From NCBI RefSeq assembly GCF_028688795.1, contig NZ_JAQTXM010000013.1, forward strand, positions 1 to 64,000: DNA of 64,000 nt, read 5' to 3'. The stretch comes from Rhodoferax sp. Its GTDB lineage: Bacteria > Pseudomonadota > Gammaproteobacteria > Burkholderiales > Burkholderiaceae_C. Below the pieces are notes generated by a model, which worked only from the letters and a program-made list of their open reading frames with translations, did no database searches and was not told where the DNA came from. Made by a program: the position numbers and the translations under genes. Below are positions 52,625 through 64,000 of the stretch, in pieces (position 1 is the stretch's first letter; every line of letters begins with the position of its first letter).

Positions 52625-53176
52625 TTAGTTCTTGCCGAACTGGGTCTTGGCAGCTGCTACACAGCTGTCTTTGGCGGCACCAGCCAGGGCATCGCACTTC
52701 TCAATGGCCACCTTGTAGTTGGCATCGCTTTTGTCGGCGGTGGCTTCTTTTTTGGCTTCACCGATCTGCTTGCCCAGCTTGGCATCTGCCAGACCCTTGA
52801 CTTCAACGGCCTTGGCTTCTTTCACGCAAACATCTTTGGCGTTACCAGCCTGGTCGTCACACTTCTCCTTGGCCACAGCGTATGCTGATTTGGCTTTGGC
52901 TTCAAGCACCTTGGTCTGGTCAGCGGCTTTGCCGGTGTAGCTGAATTCCAGCTCGGCACGGGCGACGGATTCCTTGGCCTTGGCTTCTTGCACGCAGACA
53001 TCCTTGGCGTTGTCCTTGAAGGCGTCGCAGGCCTTTTTGTCAACCTTGTACTCGGCGCTGATGCGGGTCTTTTCAGCCTTGTATTCGGCTTTGGTGAGGG
53101 TTGAAGCCTGGGCTACCGAGAATGATAGCAGGGCAGCAACAATGAGCGAAGCTTTGAAATTGCGAGAGATGTTCAT
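52625..53176 (-). CDS. secreted Cys-repeat protein of unknown function
   Basis: 183 residues from the ATG at 53176 (AAGGA five bases upstream). The signal peptide ends at VAQAS. Three repeats of a pattern C-(6-9)-AKD-x-CV-x-(E)A(K) follow: KACDAFKDNAKDVCVQEAK, KCDDQAGNAKDVCVKEAK and KCDALAGAAKDSCVAAAK. They are separated by Lys/Ala/Glu-rich helices. Six Cys in pairs suggest disulfides or metal binding in the periplasm. I know no named domain. An upstream CGCACAGACC motif is present. Confidence 0.75.
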   Translation of the reverse strand: MNISRNFKASLIVAALLSFSVAQASTLTKAEYKAEKTRISAEYKVDKKACDAFKDNAKDVCVQEAKAKESVARAELEFSYTGKAADQTKVLEAKAKSAYAVAKEKCDDQAGNAKDVCVKEAKAVEVKGLADAKLGKQIGEAKKEATADKSDANYKVAIEKCDALAGAAKDSCVAAAKTQFGKN

Positions 53177-53297
53177 AGATATCCTTTTTGTGAATGCCAA
53201 CCACAGAGACTTAGAGACGGGTGTCTCTTTCTCAAACACGGGCCAAATGACCGTGTGATGTGCGACATGGCCTGACGTTACGCAAGCTCAGACAAAT

Positions 53298-53312
53298 GGT
53301 CTGTGCGCTGGC
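53298..53312 (-). promoter_or_regulatory. CGCACAGACC motif upstream of the Cys-repeat gene
   Basis: On the minus strand GCCAGCGCACAGACC, identical over 15 bases to part of the site at 34304-34319. It lies ~122 bp upstream of the start at 53176. Confidence 0.45.
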
Positions 53313-53401
53313 TAACCTACGGCTGTGTGATGTGCCGAACAGACCCGCTGCGACCTGTCACGTAGTCTCTCGGACAATTCTTTTACAGCAAAGGGTGCCC
53401 C

Positions 53402-53998
53402 ATGAAACACAAACTTGTGATGAAAAACTTTCCGATTGTTTGCGTGGGTGGCTCGGCCGGCGGGCTTGACGCCTATATCCGGCTGCTGAAATGCTTGCCC
53501 ACCAACACGGGTGTGGCAATAGTGATCGTCAACCACATCACCTTGATGCCCACGCAGCTGCATGAGGTATTGCCGCGTTTCACAGGCATGCCTGTCGAGC
53601 TGATCACAGACAACCTGGTGATTGAACCCAACCACGTGTTCATCATCCCGGCCAACCGTGATCTGCACGTGGATGATGGCGTGTTTCATTTGAAGCCGAT
53701 CTCCAAGCCGCGCGGCTGGCCCGATGTGATCACGGTCTTCTTGAAGTCGCTCACAGCCTATTGGGACGGCAAACTGATTGCCGTGATTGTGTCGGGTTAC
53801 GACGGTGACGGTGCGGCGGCGCTGTGCGGCATTCAGGAAGTGGGTGGCATCACCATCGCGCAAAAGCTTGATACCGCCAGTCAGCCCGACATGCCTGAGA
53901 GTGCCATTGACACAGGCTGCATTGACTTTGTGCTTACACCCGAAGACATTGCCAAGGAAATTGTGCGTATTGCACAGGGTGAAGCAAAGACAGCGTAA
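53402..53998 (+). CDS. stand-alone CheB-type methylesterase domain protein
   Basis: 198 residues consisting only of a CheB catalytic domain: Ser in VGGSAGG, then VNHITLMPTQLHEVL (His) and Asp in SGYDGDGAAA. No receiver domain, unlike chemotaxis CheB. AAGGG precedes the ATG. It is similar in organisation to the CheB part of the 42508 fusion. No receptor genes are near, so the substrate protein is unknown. Confidence 0.85.
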   Translation: MKHKLVMKNFPIVCVGGSAGGLDAYIRLLKCLPTNTGVAIVIVNHITLMPTQLHEVLPRFTGMPVELITDNLVIEPNHVFIIPANRDLHVDDGVFHLKPISKPRGWPDVITVFLKSLTAYWDGKLIAVIVSGYDGDGAAALCGIQEVGGITIAQKLDTASQPDMPESAIDTGCIDFVLTPEDIAKEIVRIAQGEAKTA

Positions 53999-54083
53999 TG
54001 GTTGCCGGGTATTTCTGCGACTTGGAATGTTTCAACAAGTGGCGCAAACAGGCGGCGAGTCCAGCCACCCGGACATCGATGGA

Positions 54084-54278
54084 TTAGGCGTCTTGCTGCC
54101 GCTCCAATTCTGCAGACTGCTCAGGGTCTTCACGGCCTTCTGGGAAATCTGGAGCGGCTGCTGAGCTTGGCGTGTTCACCAAATGGCAATCTTCACGGCT
54201 TGAGGGTGGTTCAGCCGGACTGAGCATTTTGGCAACTTCGAGGCACAGACGCCGCTTCTTTGGTAATTTGGGTTTCAT
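54084..54278 (-). CDS. small hypothetical ORF
   Basis: A 64-codon frame starting MKPKLPKKRRLCLEVAKM. No ribosome site and no recognisable domain; it lies downstream of the truncated reductase gene. The composition (Pro/Glu-rich) may be chance. Confidence 0.2.
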   Translation of the reverse strand: MKPKLPKKRRLCLEVAKMLSPAEPPSSREDCHLVNTPSSAAAPDFPEGREDPEQSAELERQQDA

Positions 54279-54285
54279 GGTGCTG

Positions 54286-54660
54286 TTAAATCCGACCACA
54301 AGATAGATCAGGACCCACTGAGACACCGAACGCGCCCGCAGGTTTACCAGACCATGCGCTTTGACCGTCGGGGCGCGACGCATGGTCGATGGTATTTTTG
54401 AGCACACCGTGAATGGATCGGTTGTATTCAGGCGTGACAAACAACAAGCCATGAGCCACCTTGATTTCCGTTTTCAGACGGATAACTGAATCGACTTGGT
54501 GGGCGTCGTCGTCTTGGTTGTACAGCGGCAGGCCATCGATTTTTACCTGCTTGAACGAGAAGTCTAGTGGCGCGAGTTTTGCCATGGCACCCGCCAGTCT
54601 TCGGTTGAATGACTCGTGGCGAAGGCTGCTGACAAGAACTGCAATTTGATATTGACTCAT
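54286..54660 (-). pseudogene. truncated NAD(P)H-dependent FMN reductase
   Basis: The start at 54660 has GAGAGG just upstream. The first ~115 residues follow the family closely: IAVLVSSLRHESFNRRLAGA, LPLYNQDDDAHQ, LLFVTPEYNRSIHGVLKNTI and SAWSGKPAGAFGVSVG. After that the usual continuation (AIGT...Q, ~65 residues) is missing and the frame ends in DLSCGRI. The flavin and dimer parts of the C-terminus are lost, so it is probably inactive. Confidence 0.7.
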
Positions 54661-54801
54661 GATCCTCTCCCATAAATGAGGATGTGTTGTTTCTGCGGAA
54701 ACTACGTTGACTTTCGAACAATGCCCACGAAGTGAATCAGTCATGATTTGTTTGATAACTCGCAATCACCCAGCGCGCCAACATGAAATGATGGCAGCAC
54801 C

Positions 54802-55134
54802 ATGAAACCCGAGCCCAATTTGTACGACCTGTTGGAAGTTAGCCCCGCTGCCAGTGACCTGGTCGTCAGGGCCGCCTACCGGAGCCTGACCCAAGCCAAC
54901 CACCCCGACAAGAATTCAGGCAATGCCAGCGCCAGCGCGCGGCAGGCGGCTATCAACCATGCCTATTTTGTGTTGTCTGACCCACTCAGGCGCCAACGTT
55001 ATGACCAGACGTTGGGGCTGGCCCAAGGGTTTGTAGAGCGCCGCGGCAGCGACCTGCCCAAGCAACGCCAAGCCAGCGTGCCAGCCGATGCCACTCAGGG
55101 CTTGCGCGCGTTTGTTTTTCGGCCGTTGAACTGA
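54802..55134 (+). CDS. J-domain (DnaJ-like) protein
   Basis: 110 residues. A J-domain at the N-terminus (NLYDLLEVSPAASDLVVRAA, then the HPD motif in ANHPDKNSG) and a short tail without zinc fingers or the C-terminal substrate domain. A type III J-protein that would stimulate a DnaK-type chaperone. No partner is adjacent. Confidence 0.85.
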   Translation: MKPEPNLYDLLEVSPAASDLVVRAAYRSLTQANHPDKNSGNASASARQAAINHAYFVLSDPLRRQRYDQTLGLAQGFVERRGSDLPKQRQASVPADATQGLRAFVFRPLN

Positions 55135-55151
55135 GTGGCTTGTGTGGCTGA

Positions 55152-58106
<2,955 letters not shown>

Positions 58107-58213
58107 GGTGATCTCCTAGAAGGGGGTGAAGCCATTCTGGCAGTTGGCCAATGGCCCTGATGAGCACAGTGTCAGTTCCCCCAGATTAACCAGCGTCGCT
58201 GTGCTTTTGTTGT

Positions 58214-58230
58214 GCGCCAACGCACAGACA
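58214..58230 (+). promoter_or_regulatory. CGCACAGAC motif copy
   Basis: GCGCCAACGCACAGACA, 30 bp upstream of a small Pro/Met-rich ORF at 58260. Confidence 0.35.
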
Positions 58231-58259
58231 GCTGCCTTGGAAGCACAAAAAATGGGCGC

Positions 58260-58412
58260 ATGACACACACCAACATGAACACTGACATGCCGTCACCCTC
58301 ACCAGAACGGATGCCGCCGATGCCAATGCCGCCATCGCCCGCACCGCTGCCATCACAGGTGCCGCGCCCAGTGCCTCCGCCTGCTCCGTTGCCCATGCCG
58401 CTGCCGATGTAG
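58260..58412 (+). CDS. small Pro/Met-rich ORF
   Basis: A ~50-codon frame starting MTHTNMNTDMPSPSPERMPP and continuing almost entirely in Pro, Met, Ala and Ser. No ribosome site. Listed because a copy of the shared upstream motif precedes it; it could be non-coding. Confidence 0.25.
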   Translation: MTHTNMNTDMPSPSPERMPPMPMPPSPAPLPSQVPRPVPPPAPLPMPLPM

Positions 58413-58414
58413 GT

Positions 58415-60835
58415 TCAGCGTCCGCGCTTGCGCCCCACTCTGGGTGAGTCGGCCAGTTGGCAGGCTTGCCGGTAGGCTTGCAGGGTTTTCTGGGCACGGC
58501 CCAGCACGGTGTCTGGGGCGTAACCGTTGGCCGTGCCGGGCAGGCCGCTTGCGGCGCCGGTCAGCAATTCAATACCTTCGCTCACGTGTTCAGCGGTATA
58601 CACATGGAAGCGGCCTTGCGTCACGGCTTGTGTTACCTCGCAGTTCAACATCAGGTGGCGACGGTTGCGCTGCGGAATCAGCACGCCCTGCTGGCCGGTG
58701 AGCCCGGCGGTGGCGCAAATCCTGAAAAACCCCTCGATTTTTTCGTTGATGCCACCCACCGGCAGCACCTCGCCATGCTGGTTGACGGCTCCGGTGACGG
58801 CAATGCCTTGCCTTAAAGGCAGCCCCGACAGACACGAAAGCAGCGCATACAGCTCGGCGCAAGAGGCCGAGTCGCCCTCAATGCCGTGGTATTCCTGCTC
58901 AAACACCAGCGTGGCGTTGAGCGCCAGTGGGGCCTGGGCGGCAAATAAAGCAGACAGGTAGCTGTTCAAAATCAGCACACCTTTGTCGTGGATGGGCCCA
59001 GACAATTCCACCTCGCGCTCGATGTTCACCAGGCCGTCTTCACCCGCAGACGTGCGCGCCGTGACCCGCACCGGAAAGCCAAAACGGTAGTCACCCAGGT
59101 CAATCTGCGTCAGACCATTGATCTGACCGATTTTTTCGCCATGCAGGCTGATCAAGCGCTCACCATCGGTGATGGTCTCCTGCATGCGCTGGTCGGGGTA
59201 GTTGTGGCGCAGGCGGCGGGCTTGCAGCGCGGCGCTCACATCGTCACCTTTCACCAGCGTGCCTTCGCGGCCCTGGCAAACGGCACCGGCTTCCATGACC
59301 AGCGCTTCCATGTGAGAAAAGACGCCGCTTTGACGGGTTTGGTCATCGACCTCGCGGTGCGCATCTTCAAGCAAATGCGCCACGGCTTCGGCCGAGAAAT
59401 GCGGCAAACCCAGCCGCTGGCAGGTCTGGGCCACAAACACGGCGGATGCCCCGTAGGTGTCTGTGCTGGCGACAAAGCTTTCGGCAAAATCCACCTTGAC
59501 GCGAAAACGCCGAGCAAATTCGGGGTCGGCTTCTTGCAACAAGTAATACTCTTCGGTGGCGCCAATCAGCACAATCTTGACGTTCAGGTCAAGCGCCTCC
59601 GGAGCTAGCGACACGGTGGGCATGGGGGCAAACATTTGCATCGGTTCTTCAATCTGCAAGCGCCCGGTGCGCGAAAAGCGCCGCAGCTTTTCCCACACCA
59701 GCTCGTCGGTCAGCAAGTCGCGCACATGCAGCATGAGAAAACCGCCATGCGCTTTCAGCAGGCTGCCGGCGCGAATGCGCGAGAAGTCGGTCAGCAGCAC
59801 ATCCTCCTCGGTCTGATACTCGATGCTGCCAAACAGGCTGTGGTACGAGGGGTTGTTCTCAATAATGACCGGCGCACCCGTTAGCGCCTCGTTGTCCACC
59901 ACCACGTTAACCCGCAGGCGCGACAGCACGGTGGTCAGTTCTTCCAGGCGCAGTTCTTCATCGACCTCAGTGGCCCGAAAGGTGTCCAGGTTGTCCAGCA
60001 CATGCTGCATCACCTGGTCGAGGTAGTTGCCCAGCTTGACCGAGTCTTTGATCTGTTTTTTCAGCCCGAGCCTGATTTCTTGCAGCTCCCGCTCCAGCAG
60101 CGGTTTGATGATCTGGCGGCGCAGGGCGATCACACCCTCGTTCTTGATGCGCTCAAGCGGCCGGATTTTGTCTAGGTAGCGGGCAATTTCGCTGCGCAAC
60201 TCCTGCTCGGCCAGGTCCACCTGGGCGCGACGGTCTTTGGGTAGCGAGCGGGCCTCGCTCTCGGTCAATGCCTTGCCTTTGGCCCCCAAAAGGGTGAACA
60301 CCATGTGGCCGTCTTCCCGGTAAAGCGCAAAGTTACGTGCCTCGGCAAAGGCATCAAGCTCGGTATAGGCCTTGGATTCTTCAAGTTTGTAGGCTTTTTC
60401 AAGGTGTGCGCTTTCGGCTTTGAAGTCGGGGCCGTCCAGGCGCTGCGGTATTTCTTTTTGCAGCGTTTTGCACAGTTGCACCATGAACTGACGAAGTTGC
60501 TTGCCTTGGCCGGGCGGCATGCGCAGGGCGCGGGGTTTGTCTGGGGCGTCAAAGTTGTGCAAATAACACAGGTCCGGTGGCACCGCTTTGGTAGCGGCCA
60601 CCTGCTGCATCAGCTGTTGCAAGAGCGACGAGCGGCCGCTGCCTACCTCGCCCAGCACAAACAGGTTGTAGTCGGGCTGGTCCATGGTCAGGCCAAATTG
60701 CGCCGCGGCTTGTGCCCGCGCCTGGCCGATCCAGGGCAACGGCTGATTCAGCAGCTCGGATGTGTCCTTGAAGCCGAGCGACTCGGGGGCAAGGGTCAGG
60801 GTCAGGTCAGAGGGGCTTAAGCTGGCAAGGGACAT
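58415..60835 (-). CDS. Lon-like ATP-dependent protease (AAA_32/S16 family)
   Basis: 806 residues from the ATG at 60835 (AGGAG seven bases upstream; the frame extends to 60904 but without support). Walker A is GEVGSGRSSLLQQ, then a long helical insertion (~150-300) and Walker B region GGFLMLHVRDLL. The C-terminal Lon protease domain has the catalytic Ser in GIEGDSASCAELYA and Lys in INEKIEGFF. Similar in layout to YcbZ/LonH-type proteases; role unknown. It is transcribed divergently from the 60951 gene. Confidence 0.9.
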   Translation of the reverse strand: MSLASLSPSDLTLTLAPESLGFKDTSELLNQPLPWIGQARAQAAAQFGLTMDQPDYNLFVLGEVGSGRSSLLQQLMQQVAATKAVPPDLCYLHNFDAPDKPRALRMPPGQGKQLRQFMVQLCKTLQKEIPQRLDGPDFKAESAHLEKAYKLEESKAYTELDAFAEARNFALYREDGHMVFTLLGAKGKALTESEARSLPKDRRAQVDLAEQELRSEIARYLDKIRPLERIKNEGVIALRRQIIKPLLERELQEIRLGLKKQIKDSVKLGNYLDQVMQHVLDNLDTFRATEVDEELRLEELTTVLSRLRVNVVVDNEALTGAPVIIENNPSYHSLFGSIEYQTEEDVLLTDFSRIRAGSLLKAHGGFLMLHVRDLLTDELVWEKLRRFSRTGRLQIEEPMQMFAPMPTVSLAPEALDLNVKIVLIGATEEYYLLQEADPEFARRFRVKVDFAESFVASTDTYGASAVFVAQTCQRLGLPHFSAEAVAHLLEDAHREVDDQTRQSGVFSHMEALVMEAGAVCQGREGTLVKGDDVSAALQARRLRHNYPDQRMQETITDGERLISLHGEKIGQINGLTQIDLGDYRFGFPVRVTARTSAGEDGLVNIEREVELSGPIHDKGVLILNSYLSALFAAQAPLALNATLVFEQEYHGIEGDSASCAELYALLSCLSGLPLRQGIAVTGAVNQHGEVLPVGGINEKIEGFFRICATAGLTGQQGVLIPQRNRRHLMLNCEVTQAVTQGRFHVYTAEHVSEGIELLTGAASGLPGTANGYAPDTVLGRAQKTLQAYRQACQLADSPRVGRKRGR

Positions 60836-60950
60836 GATGCGGCTCCTGAGGGTGCGGCCTGCCAGTTTTATCCAATGGGTGAGCCATGTGTTGACATGGC
60901 GCAAGCTTGTTGCTTGCGATGCCTGCTTGTGCCCTGATACGATTGGTTAC

Positions 60951-63236
60951 ATGGACAAACTGCCAGCCCACGCCGCACCCCAACCTTCGGTTGAAGTGCG
61001 GCTGGCGTTGCGCCAGCGCGCTGAGTCTCGCTTTGCTGGCCTGCCAGAGTCGCCCACGGCAGCGCAACTTGCGCAGATGCCGCTTGCCATGCGGCACTTG
61101 CTGCACGAGCTGCAAGTGCACCAGATTGAGCTGGAGATGCAAAACGAGGAGCTGCGCCGGGCACAGACGACCCTAGACACCGAGCGGGCCCATTATTTTG
61201 ATTTTTACGACCTGGCACCGGTTGGCTATTGCACGCTGGATGCGCAGGGGCTGATTGGCCAGGTCAACCTGACCACGGCGCGCTTGATGGGAGTCACGCG
61301 TGACAGGCTGGTGGCGCGCCCTCTCAGTCAATTCATCGTTGCAGAAGACCATGATGTTTTTTACCTGTTTCGGCAACGTTTGCTTGAATCCGGTCAAACG
61401 GTTTCGTGTGAGCTGCGCATCAAACGCATCGACGGCTCGTTTGTCTGGGTCAGCCTGGCCGCCTTGGCCGTGCCTGCTGACGATGGCAGCACCGCGTTGC
61501 GCTTGGTGCTGGGCGACATCACCGAGCGCAAACAGGCTGAGGAAAAACTGCAGCTTGCCGCCAGTGTGTTCAGCCAGACCGGCGAGGGCATCATCGTGAC
61601 TGACCTGCGGGGCAATATTGTGGAGGTGAATGACGCCTTCACCCGCATCACGGGCTACAGCCGCGCCGAGGTGTTGGGGCGTAATCCGCGCCTGCTTAGC
61701 TCTGGCCGGCAAGCCCCGGCGGTTTACCTTGCGCTGTGGGCTGAGCTGACCGAAACCGGCCATTGGTCTGGCGAGCTCTGGAACCGGCGTAAAAACGGCG
61801 AGGTTTACGCCGAGTTGTTGTCCGTTAGCGCGGTGCGTGACACACAGGGTGTGGTGCAGCGTTATGTGGCGATGTTTTCTGACATTTCGCAAAGCAAGTC
61901 GCACCAGGCACAGCTTGAACACATGGCTTATTACGATGTGCTCACCGGCCTGCCTAACCGCGTGCTGAAAGCCGACCGCCTGCAGCAGGCCATGGCACTG
62001 ACGCGGCGCAGCGGGAAGCTGCTGGCCGTGGTCTACATCGACCTGGACGGCTTCAAGTCCATCAACGATCACTATGGCCATGCGGCCGGTGACCAAATGC
62101 TGATTGCCGTGGCCAAACACATGCAAGCGGCCATGCGTGAGGGCGACACGCTGGCCCGGGTCGGTGGTGATGAGTTTGCCGCCGTGCTGCTTGACCTGGA
62201 AAACACCGAGGCCTGCTTGCCTTTGCTGGAGCGTTTGCTGGACTCAGTTGCGCTGCCTTTACACCTGCCTGAGTACACGCTGCAGGTGTCGGCCAGCCTG
62301 GGCGTCAGCTTTTACCCGCAGGCGCAAGAGATTGAAGCCGATCAATTGCTGCGCCAGGCCGACCAGGCCATGTACCAGGCCAAGTTGTCGGGCAAAGACC
62401 GCTATCAGGTGTTTGATACCGCACAAGACATTAGCTTGCGCAGCTGGCATGAAGACCTGAGCCACATTCACCAGGCGCTGGGGAACCACGAGTTTGTGCT
62501 CTATTACCAGCCCAAGGTAAACATGCGCACCGGGCAGGTGATGGGGGTTGAAGCGCTGATTCGCTGGCAACACCCCGCACAGGGGTTGCTGGCGCCGGCG
62601 GCGTTTTTGCCGGTGATTGAAAACCATCCGCTGGCCATTGAGGTGGGTGAGTGGGTGATGGATGCCGCCTTGACGCAAATGGAACTCTGGCAGGCCCAAG
62701 GGGTGGCGCTGCCAGTGAGCGTTAACGTGGGTGCCCTGCAGTTGCAGCAGCCAGATTTCTTGGCGCGCCTGAAAGCCCTGCTGGCGCGCCACCCCTTGGT
62801 GAACCCGGCGCACCTTGAGTTAGAAATACTGGAAACCAGTGCGCTGCAAGACGTGGTGTATGTGTCTGGCCTGATTGAAGCCTGCCGCCAGCTTGGTGTG
62901 ACGTTTGCACTGGATGACTTTGGCACGGGTTATTCGTCATTGATCTACCTGAAGCGCCTGCGGGTTGCCTTGCTCAAGATTGACCAGGGTTTTGTGCGCG
63001 ACATGCTGCACGACCCGGATGACCAGGCCATTTTGCAAGGCATTGTCGGTTTGGCCGGCGCCTTTCATTGCGCCGTGATTGCCGAGGGGGTTGAAACTGT
63101 GGCGCATGGCAGGCTGTTGCTGCAGTTGGGGTGTGAACTGGCGCAGGGATTTGGCATTGCAAAGCCCATGCCGGCTGCCGATTTGCCCGCCTGGGCCGCT
63201 GGCTGGCAGCCCGATGCGGCTTGGCGCGAGGCATGA
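60951..63236 (+). CDS. PAS-PAS-GGDEF-EAL cyclic-di-GMP protein
   Basis: About 761 residues from the ATG at 60951; the open frame begins at 60762 inside the protease gene, which is unlikely. A coiled-coil QVHQIELEMQNEELRRAQ and PAS (DLAPVGYCTL) are followed by a second PAS (VFSQTGEGIIVTDLRG), GGDEF (LARVGGDEF with REGD I-site) and EAL (GVEALIRWQHP, DDFGTGYSSL, EGVET). No membrane helix. The N-terminus is shared with the 45563 kinase, and the rest with the 6571, 8442 and 17599 proteins. Confidence 0.9.
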   Translation: MDKLPAHAAPQPSVEVRLALRQRAESRFAGLPESPTAAQLAQMPLAMRHLLHELQVHQIELEMQNEELRRAQTTLDTERAHYFDFYDLAPVGYCTLDAQGLIGQVNLTTARLMGVTRDRLVARPLSQFIVAEDHDVFYLFRQRLLESGQTVSCELRIKRIDGSFVWVSLAALAVPADDGSTALRLVLGDITERKQAEEKLQLAASVFSQTGEGIIVTDLRGNIVEVNDAFTRITGYSRAEVLGRNPRLLSSGRQAPAVYLALWAELTETGHWSGELWNRRKNGEVYAELLSVSAVRDTQGVVQRYVAMFSDISQSKSHQAQLEHMAYYDVLTGLPNRVLKADRLQQAMALTRRSGKLLAVVYIDLDGFKSINDHYGHAAGDQMLIAVAKHMQAAMREGDTLARVGGDEFAAVLLDLENTEACLPLLERLLDSVALPLHLPEYTLQVSASLGVSFYPQAQEIEADQLLRQADQAMYQAKLSGKDRYQVFDTAQDISLRSWHEDLSHIHQALGNHEFVLYYQPKVNMRTGQVMGVEALIRWQHPAQGLLAPAAFLPVIENHPLAIEVGEWVMDAALTQMELWQAQGVALPVSVNVGALQLQQPDFLARLKALLARHPLVNPAHLELEILETSALQDVVYVSGLIEACRQLGVTFALDDFGTGYSSLIYLKRLRVALLKIDQGFVRDMLHDPDDQAILQGIVGLAGAFHCAVIAEGVETVAHGRLLLQLGCELAQGFGIAKPMPAADLPAWAAGWQPDAAWREA

Positions 63237-63254
63237 CCTTTGTTGTTATAGCTA

Positions 63255-63317
63255 TCCGCCATGTACCAAGCCAAGGACAAGGGGCGCAACCGGGTCGCGT
63301 TTGACGCGCCGGCGTGA
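63255..63317 (+). pseudogene. remnant of a GGDEF-domain gene
   Basis: The short frame SAMYQAKDKGRNRVAFDAPA and a stop is the exact C-terminal signature of GGDEF domains (as in SAMYRAKDAGRNRVHF of the 13512 protein). Nothing upstream of it encodes the rest, so it is a decayed fragment left next to a full GGDEF-EAL gene. Confidence 0.75.
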
Positions 63318-63360
63318 GCTGCGGGCTGTTCAACAGTTCAACGTCATTTGTTGGCTATGT

Positions 63361-63377
63361 GTGCCATCGCACGGATG
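63361..63377 (+). promoter_or_regulatory. weak CGCACGGA motif variant
   Basis: GTGCCATCGCACGGATG. Two bases off the core; ~175 bp before the response-regulator start. Confidence 0.2.
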
Positions 63378-63454
63378 GCTGGCCTCGGGTCGGGCACCAT
63401 GCTCAACATGGCGTAAGCTGTGTTGGATTGAATACACAGCCCGTGCCTGAATAT

Positions 63455-63515
63455 TTACATGAATATGGGCTGAACCCCTTATTAAATAAGCGCAGATAGC
63501 TATATTTTAAATAGC
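63455..63515 (+). repeat. dispersed Comamonadaceae-type repeat, diverged
   Basis: GGGCTGAACCCCTTATT and AATAAGCGCAGATAGCTAT. Intergenic, in front of the response-regulator gene, like the copy before the CheB/CheR gene. Confidence 0.5.
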
Positions 63516-63552
63516 ATATGAAAATTCAAGAAGCAATGACAAGGAAACAACC

Positions 63553-64000
63553 ATGCCCATGACCGTCGATATTCTCAAAGCCCGCATTCTGATCGTGGAC
63601 GACCAGCCGGCCAATGTGCAACTGTTGGAGCAGTTGCTGGGTGATGCCGGCTACACCGATGTCACTGCCACCATGAAACCCGAAGAGGTCTGCGCGCTAC
63701 ACCGCAAAACCCCGTTCGATGTGATCTTGCTTGACCTGCAAATGCCGGTCATGGACGGTTTTCAGGTGATGGAAGGGCTTAAGACCAGCATCGTCGACGA
63801 CTACCTGCCAGTGATTGTGCTGACCGCCCAGCCCGGCCACAAACTGCGCGCTCTGGCTGCGGGTGCCAAAGACTTCATCAGCAAGCCGTTTGACCTGGTG
63901 GAGGTGAAAACCCGTCTGCACAACATGCTTGAAGTGCGACTGCTTTACAAAAAACTTGCCGACTACAACAAGGTGCTGGAGGCCACCGTGGCCGAGCGCA
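63553..64000 (+). CDS. response regulator, 5' part (cut by window end)
   Basis: AAGGA precedes the ATG. The receiver domain has ILIVDDQPAN, LLDLQMPVMDG (phospho-Asp) and FISKPF (Lys). A helix LYKKLADYNKVLEATVAER then runs off the window. The output domain is not visible. The receiver is closely similar to that of the REC-GGDEF protein at 41361. It follows a PAS-GGDEF-EAL gene and may share a kinase with the 41361 regulator. Confidence 0.85.
   Translation, partial: MPMTVDILKARILIVDDQPANVQLLEQLLGDAGYTDVTATMKPEEVCALHRKTPFDVILLDLQMPVMDGFQVMEGLKTSIVDDYLPVIVLTAQPGHKLRALAAGAKDFISKPFDLVEVKTRLHNMLEVRLLYKKLADYNKVLEATVAER

Noticed and set aside
60762..60950. N-terminal extension of the last GGDEF-EAL protein
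   Set aside because: The extra 63 codons overlap the start of the divergent protease gene and look non-protein-like; the ATG at 60951 begins the conserved part.

Overview
The window looks like chromosomal DNA of a betaproteobacterium of the order Burkholderiales, most likely family Comamonadaceae (Rhodoferax/Polaromonas-like). The basis is general: moderately high GC coding DNA, the dnaX-ebfC-recR and gloB-mltD-rnhA blocks, a PHB-depolymerase-type esterase, DUF3309 and YegP proteins, and many copies of a 50-60 bp dispersed repeat with the core CTCTAGCCC that I associate with Comamonadaceae. The genus is inference; no search was possible.

Layout. 0-3.8 kb is an AT-rich accessory patch: a GIY-YIG/T5orf172-type protein, an unusual HTH-containing tyrosine recombinase, and next to them a decapitated DNA/RNA non-specific endonuclease gene. 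4-5.5 kb holds a DUF4124 protein coupled to a DUF6544-like membrane protein. 5.5-20.7 kb is a mosaic of PAS/GGDEF/EAL cyclic-di-GMP proteins (6.6, 8.4, 13.5 and 17.6 kb). These are interleaved with a methyltransferase, a DMT transporter with a histidine-rich tail, a half-size Gdt1/TMEM165 relic, a ParD-like/methionine-aminopeptidase pair, and two identical 427-bp copies of a MITE-like repeat. 20.8-22.1 kb is a second tyrosine recombinase gene lying directly beside the 4.5S SRP RNA gene (ffs).

22.3-34.3 kb is a core-genome stretch: yegP, dnaX (with a candidate frameshift site), ebfC, recR, a MAPEG protein, mltD, gloB, a SAM methyltransferase, rnhA, and an RND efflux pair. 34.4-38 kb carries envelope proteins (DUF4398 lipoprotein, OmpA-like, BrkB, glycine-zipper). 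38.2-46.8 kb is a signalling cluster: CHASE3 hybrid histidine kinase, REC-GGDEF regulator, CheB/CheR/PAS fusion and PAS histidine kinase. 46.8-55.1 kb collects small stress- or envelope-type genes (half-ferritin, esterase, sugar dehydrogenase, DUF3309, collagen-like lipoprotein, fumarase, hydrolase, Cys-repeat protein, CheB-like, J-domain). 55.2-60.8 kb has aconitase and a Lon-like protease. The window ends with another PAS-GGDEF-EAL protein, a GGDEF relic and a truncated response regulator.

How the genes fit together. At least six GGDEF proteins, four of them PAS-GGDEF-EAL paralogues, plus two histidine kinases and CheB/CheR-type proteins make this an unusually dense signalling region. Several small envelope/stress genes share a candidate upstream motif (CGCACAGAC core), which suggests a common regulator. 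That motif, the in-coding dispersed repeats, the MITE pair and the dnaX slippery site are the observations I would check first.
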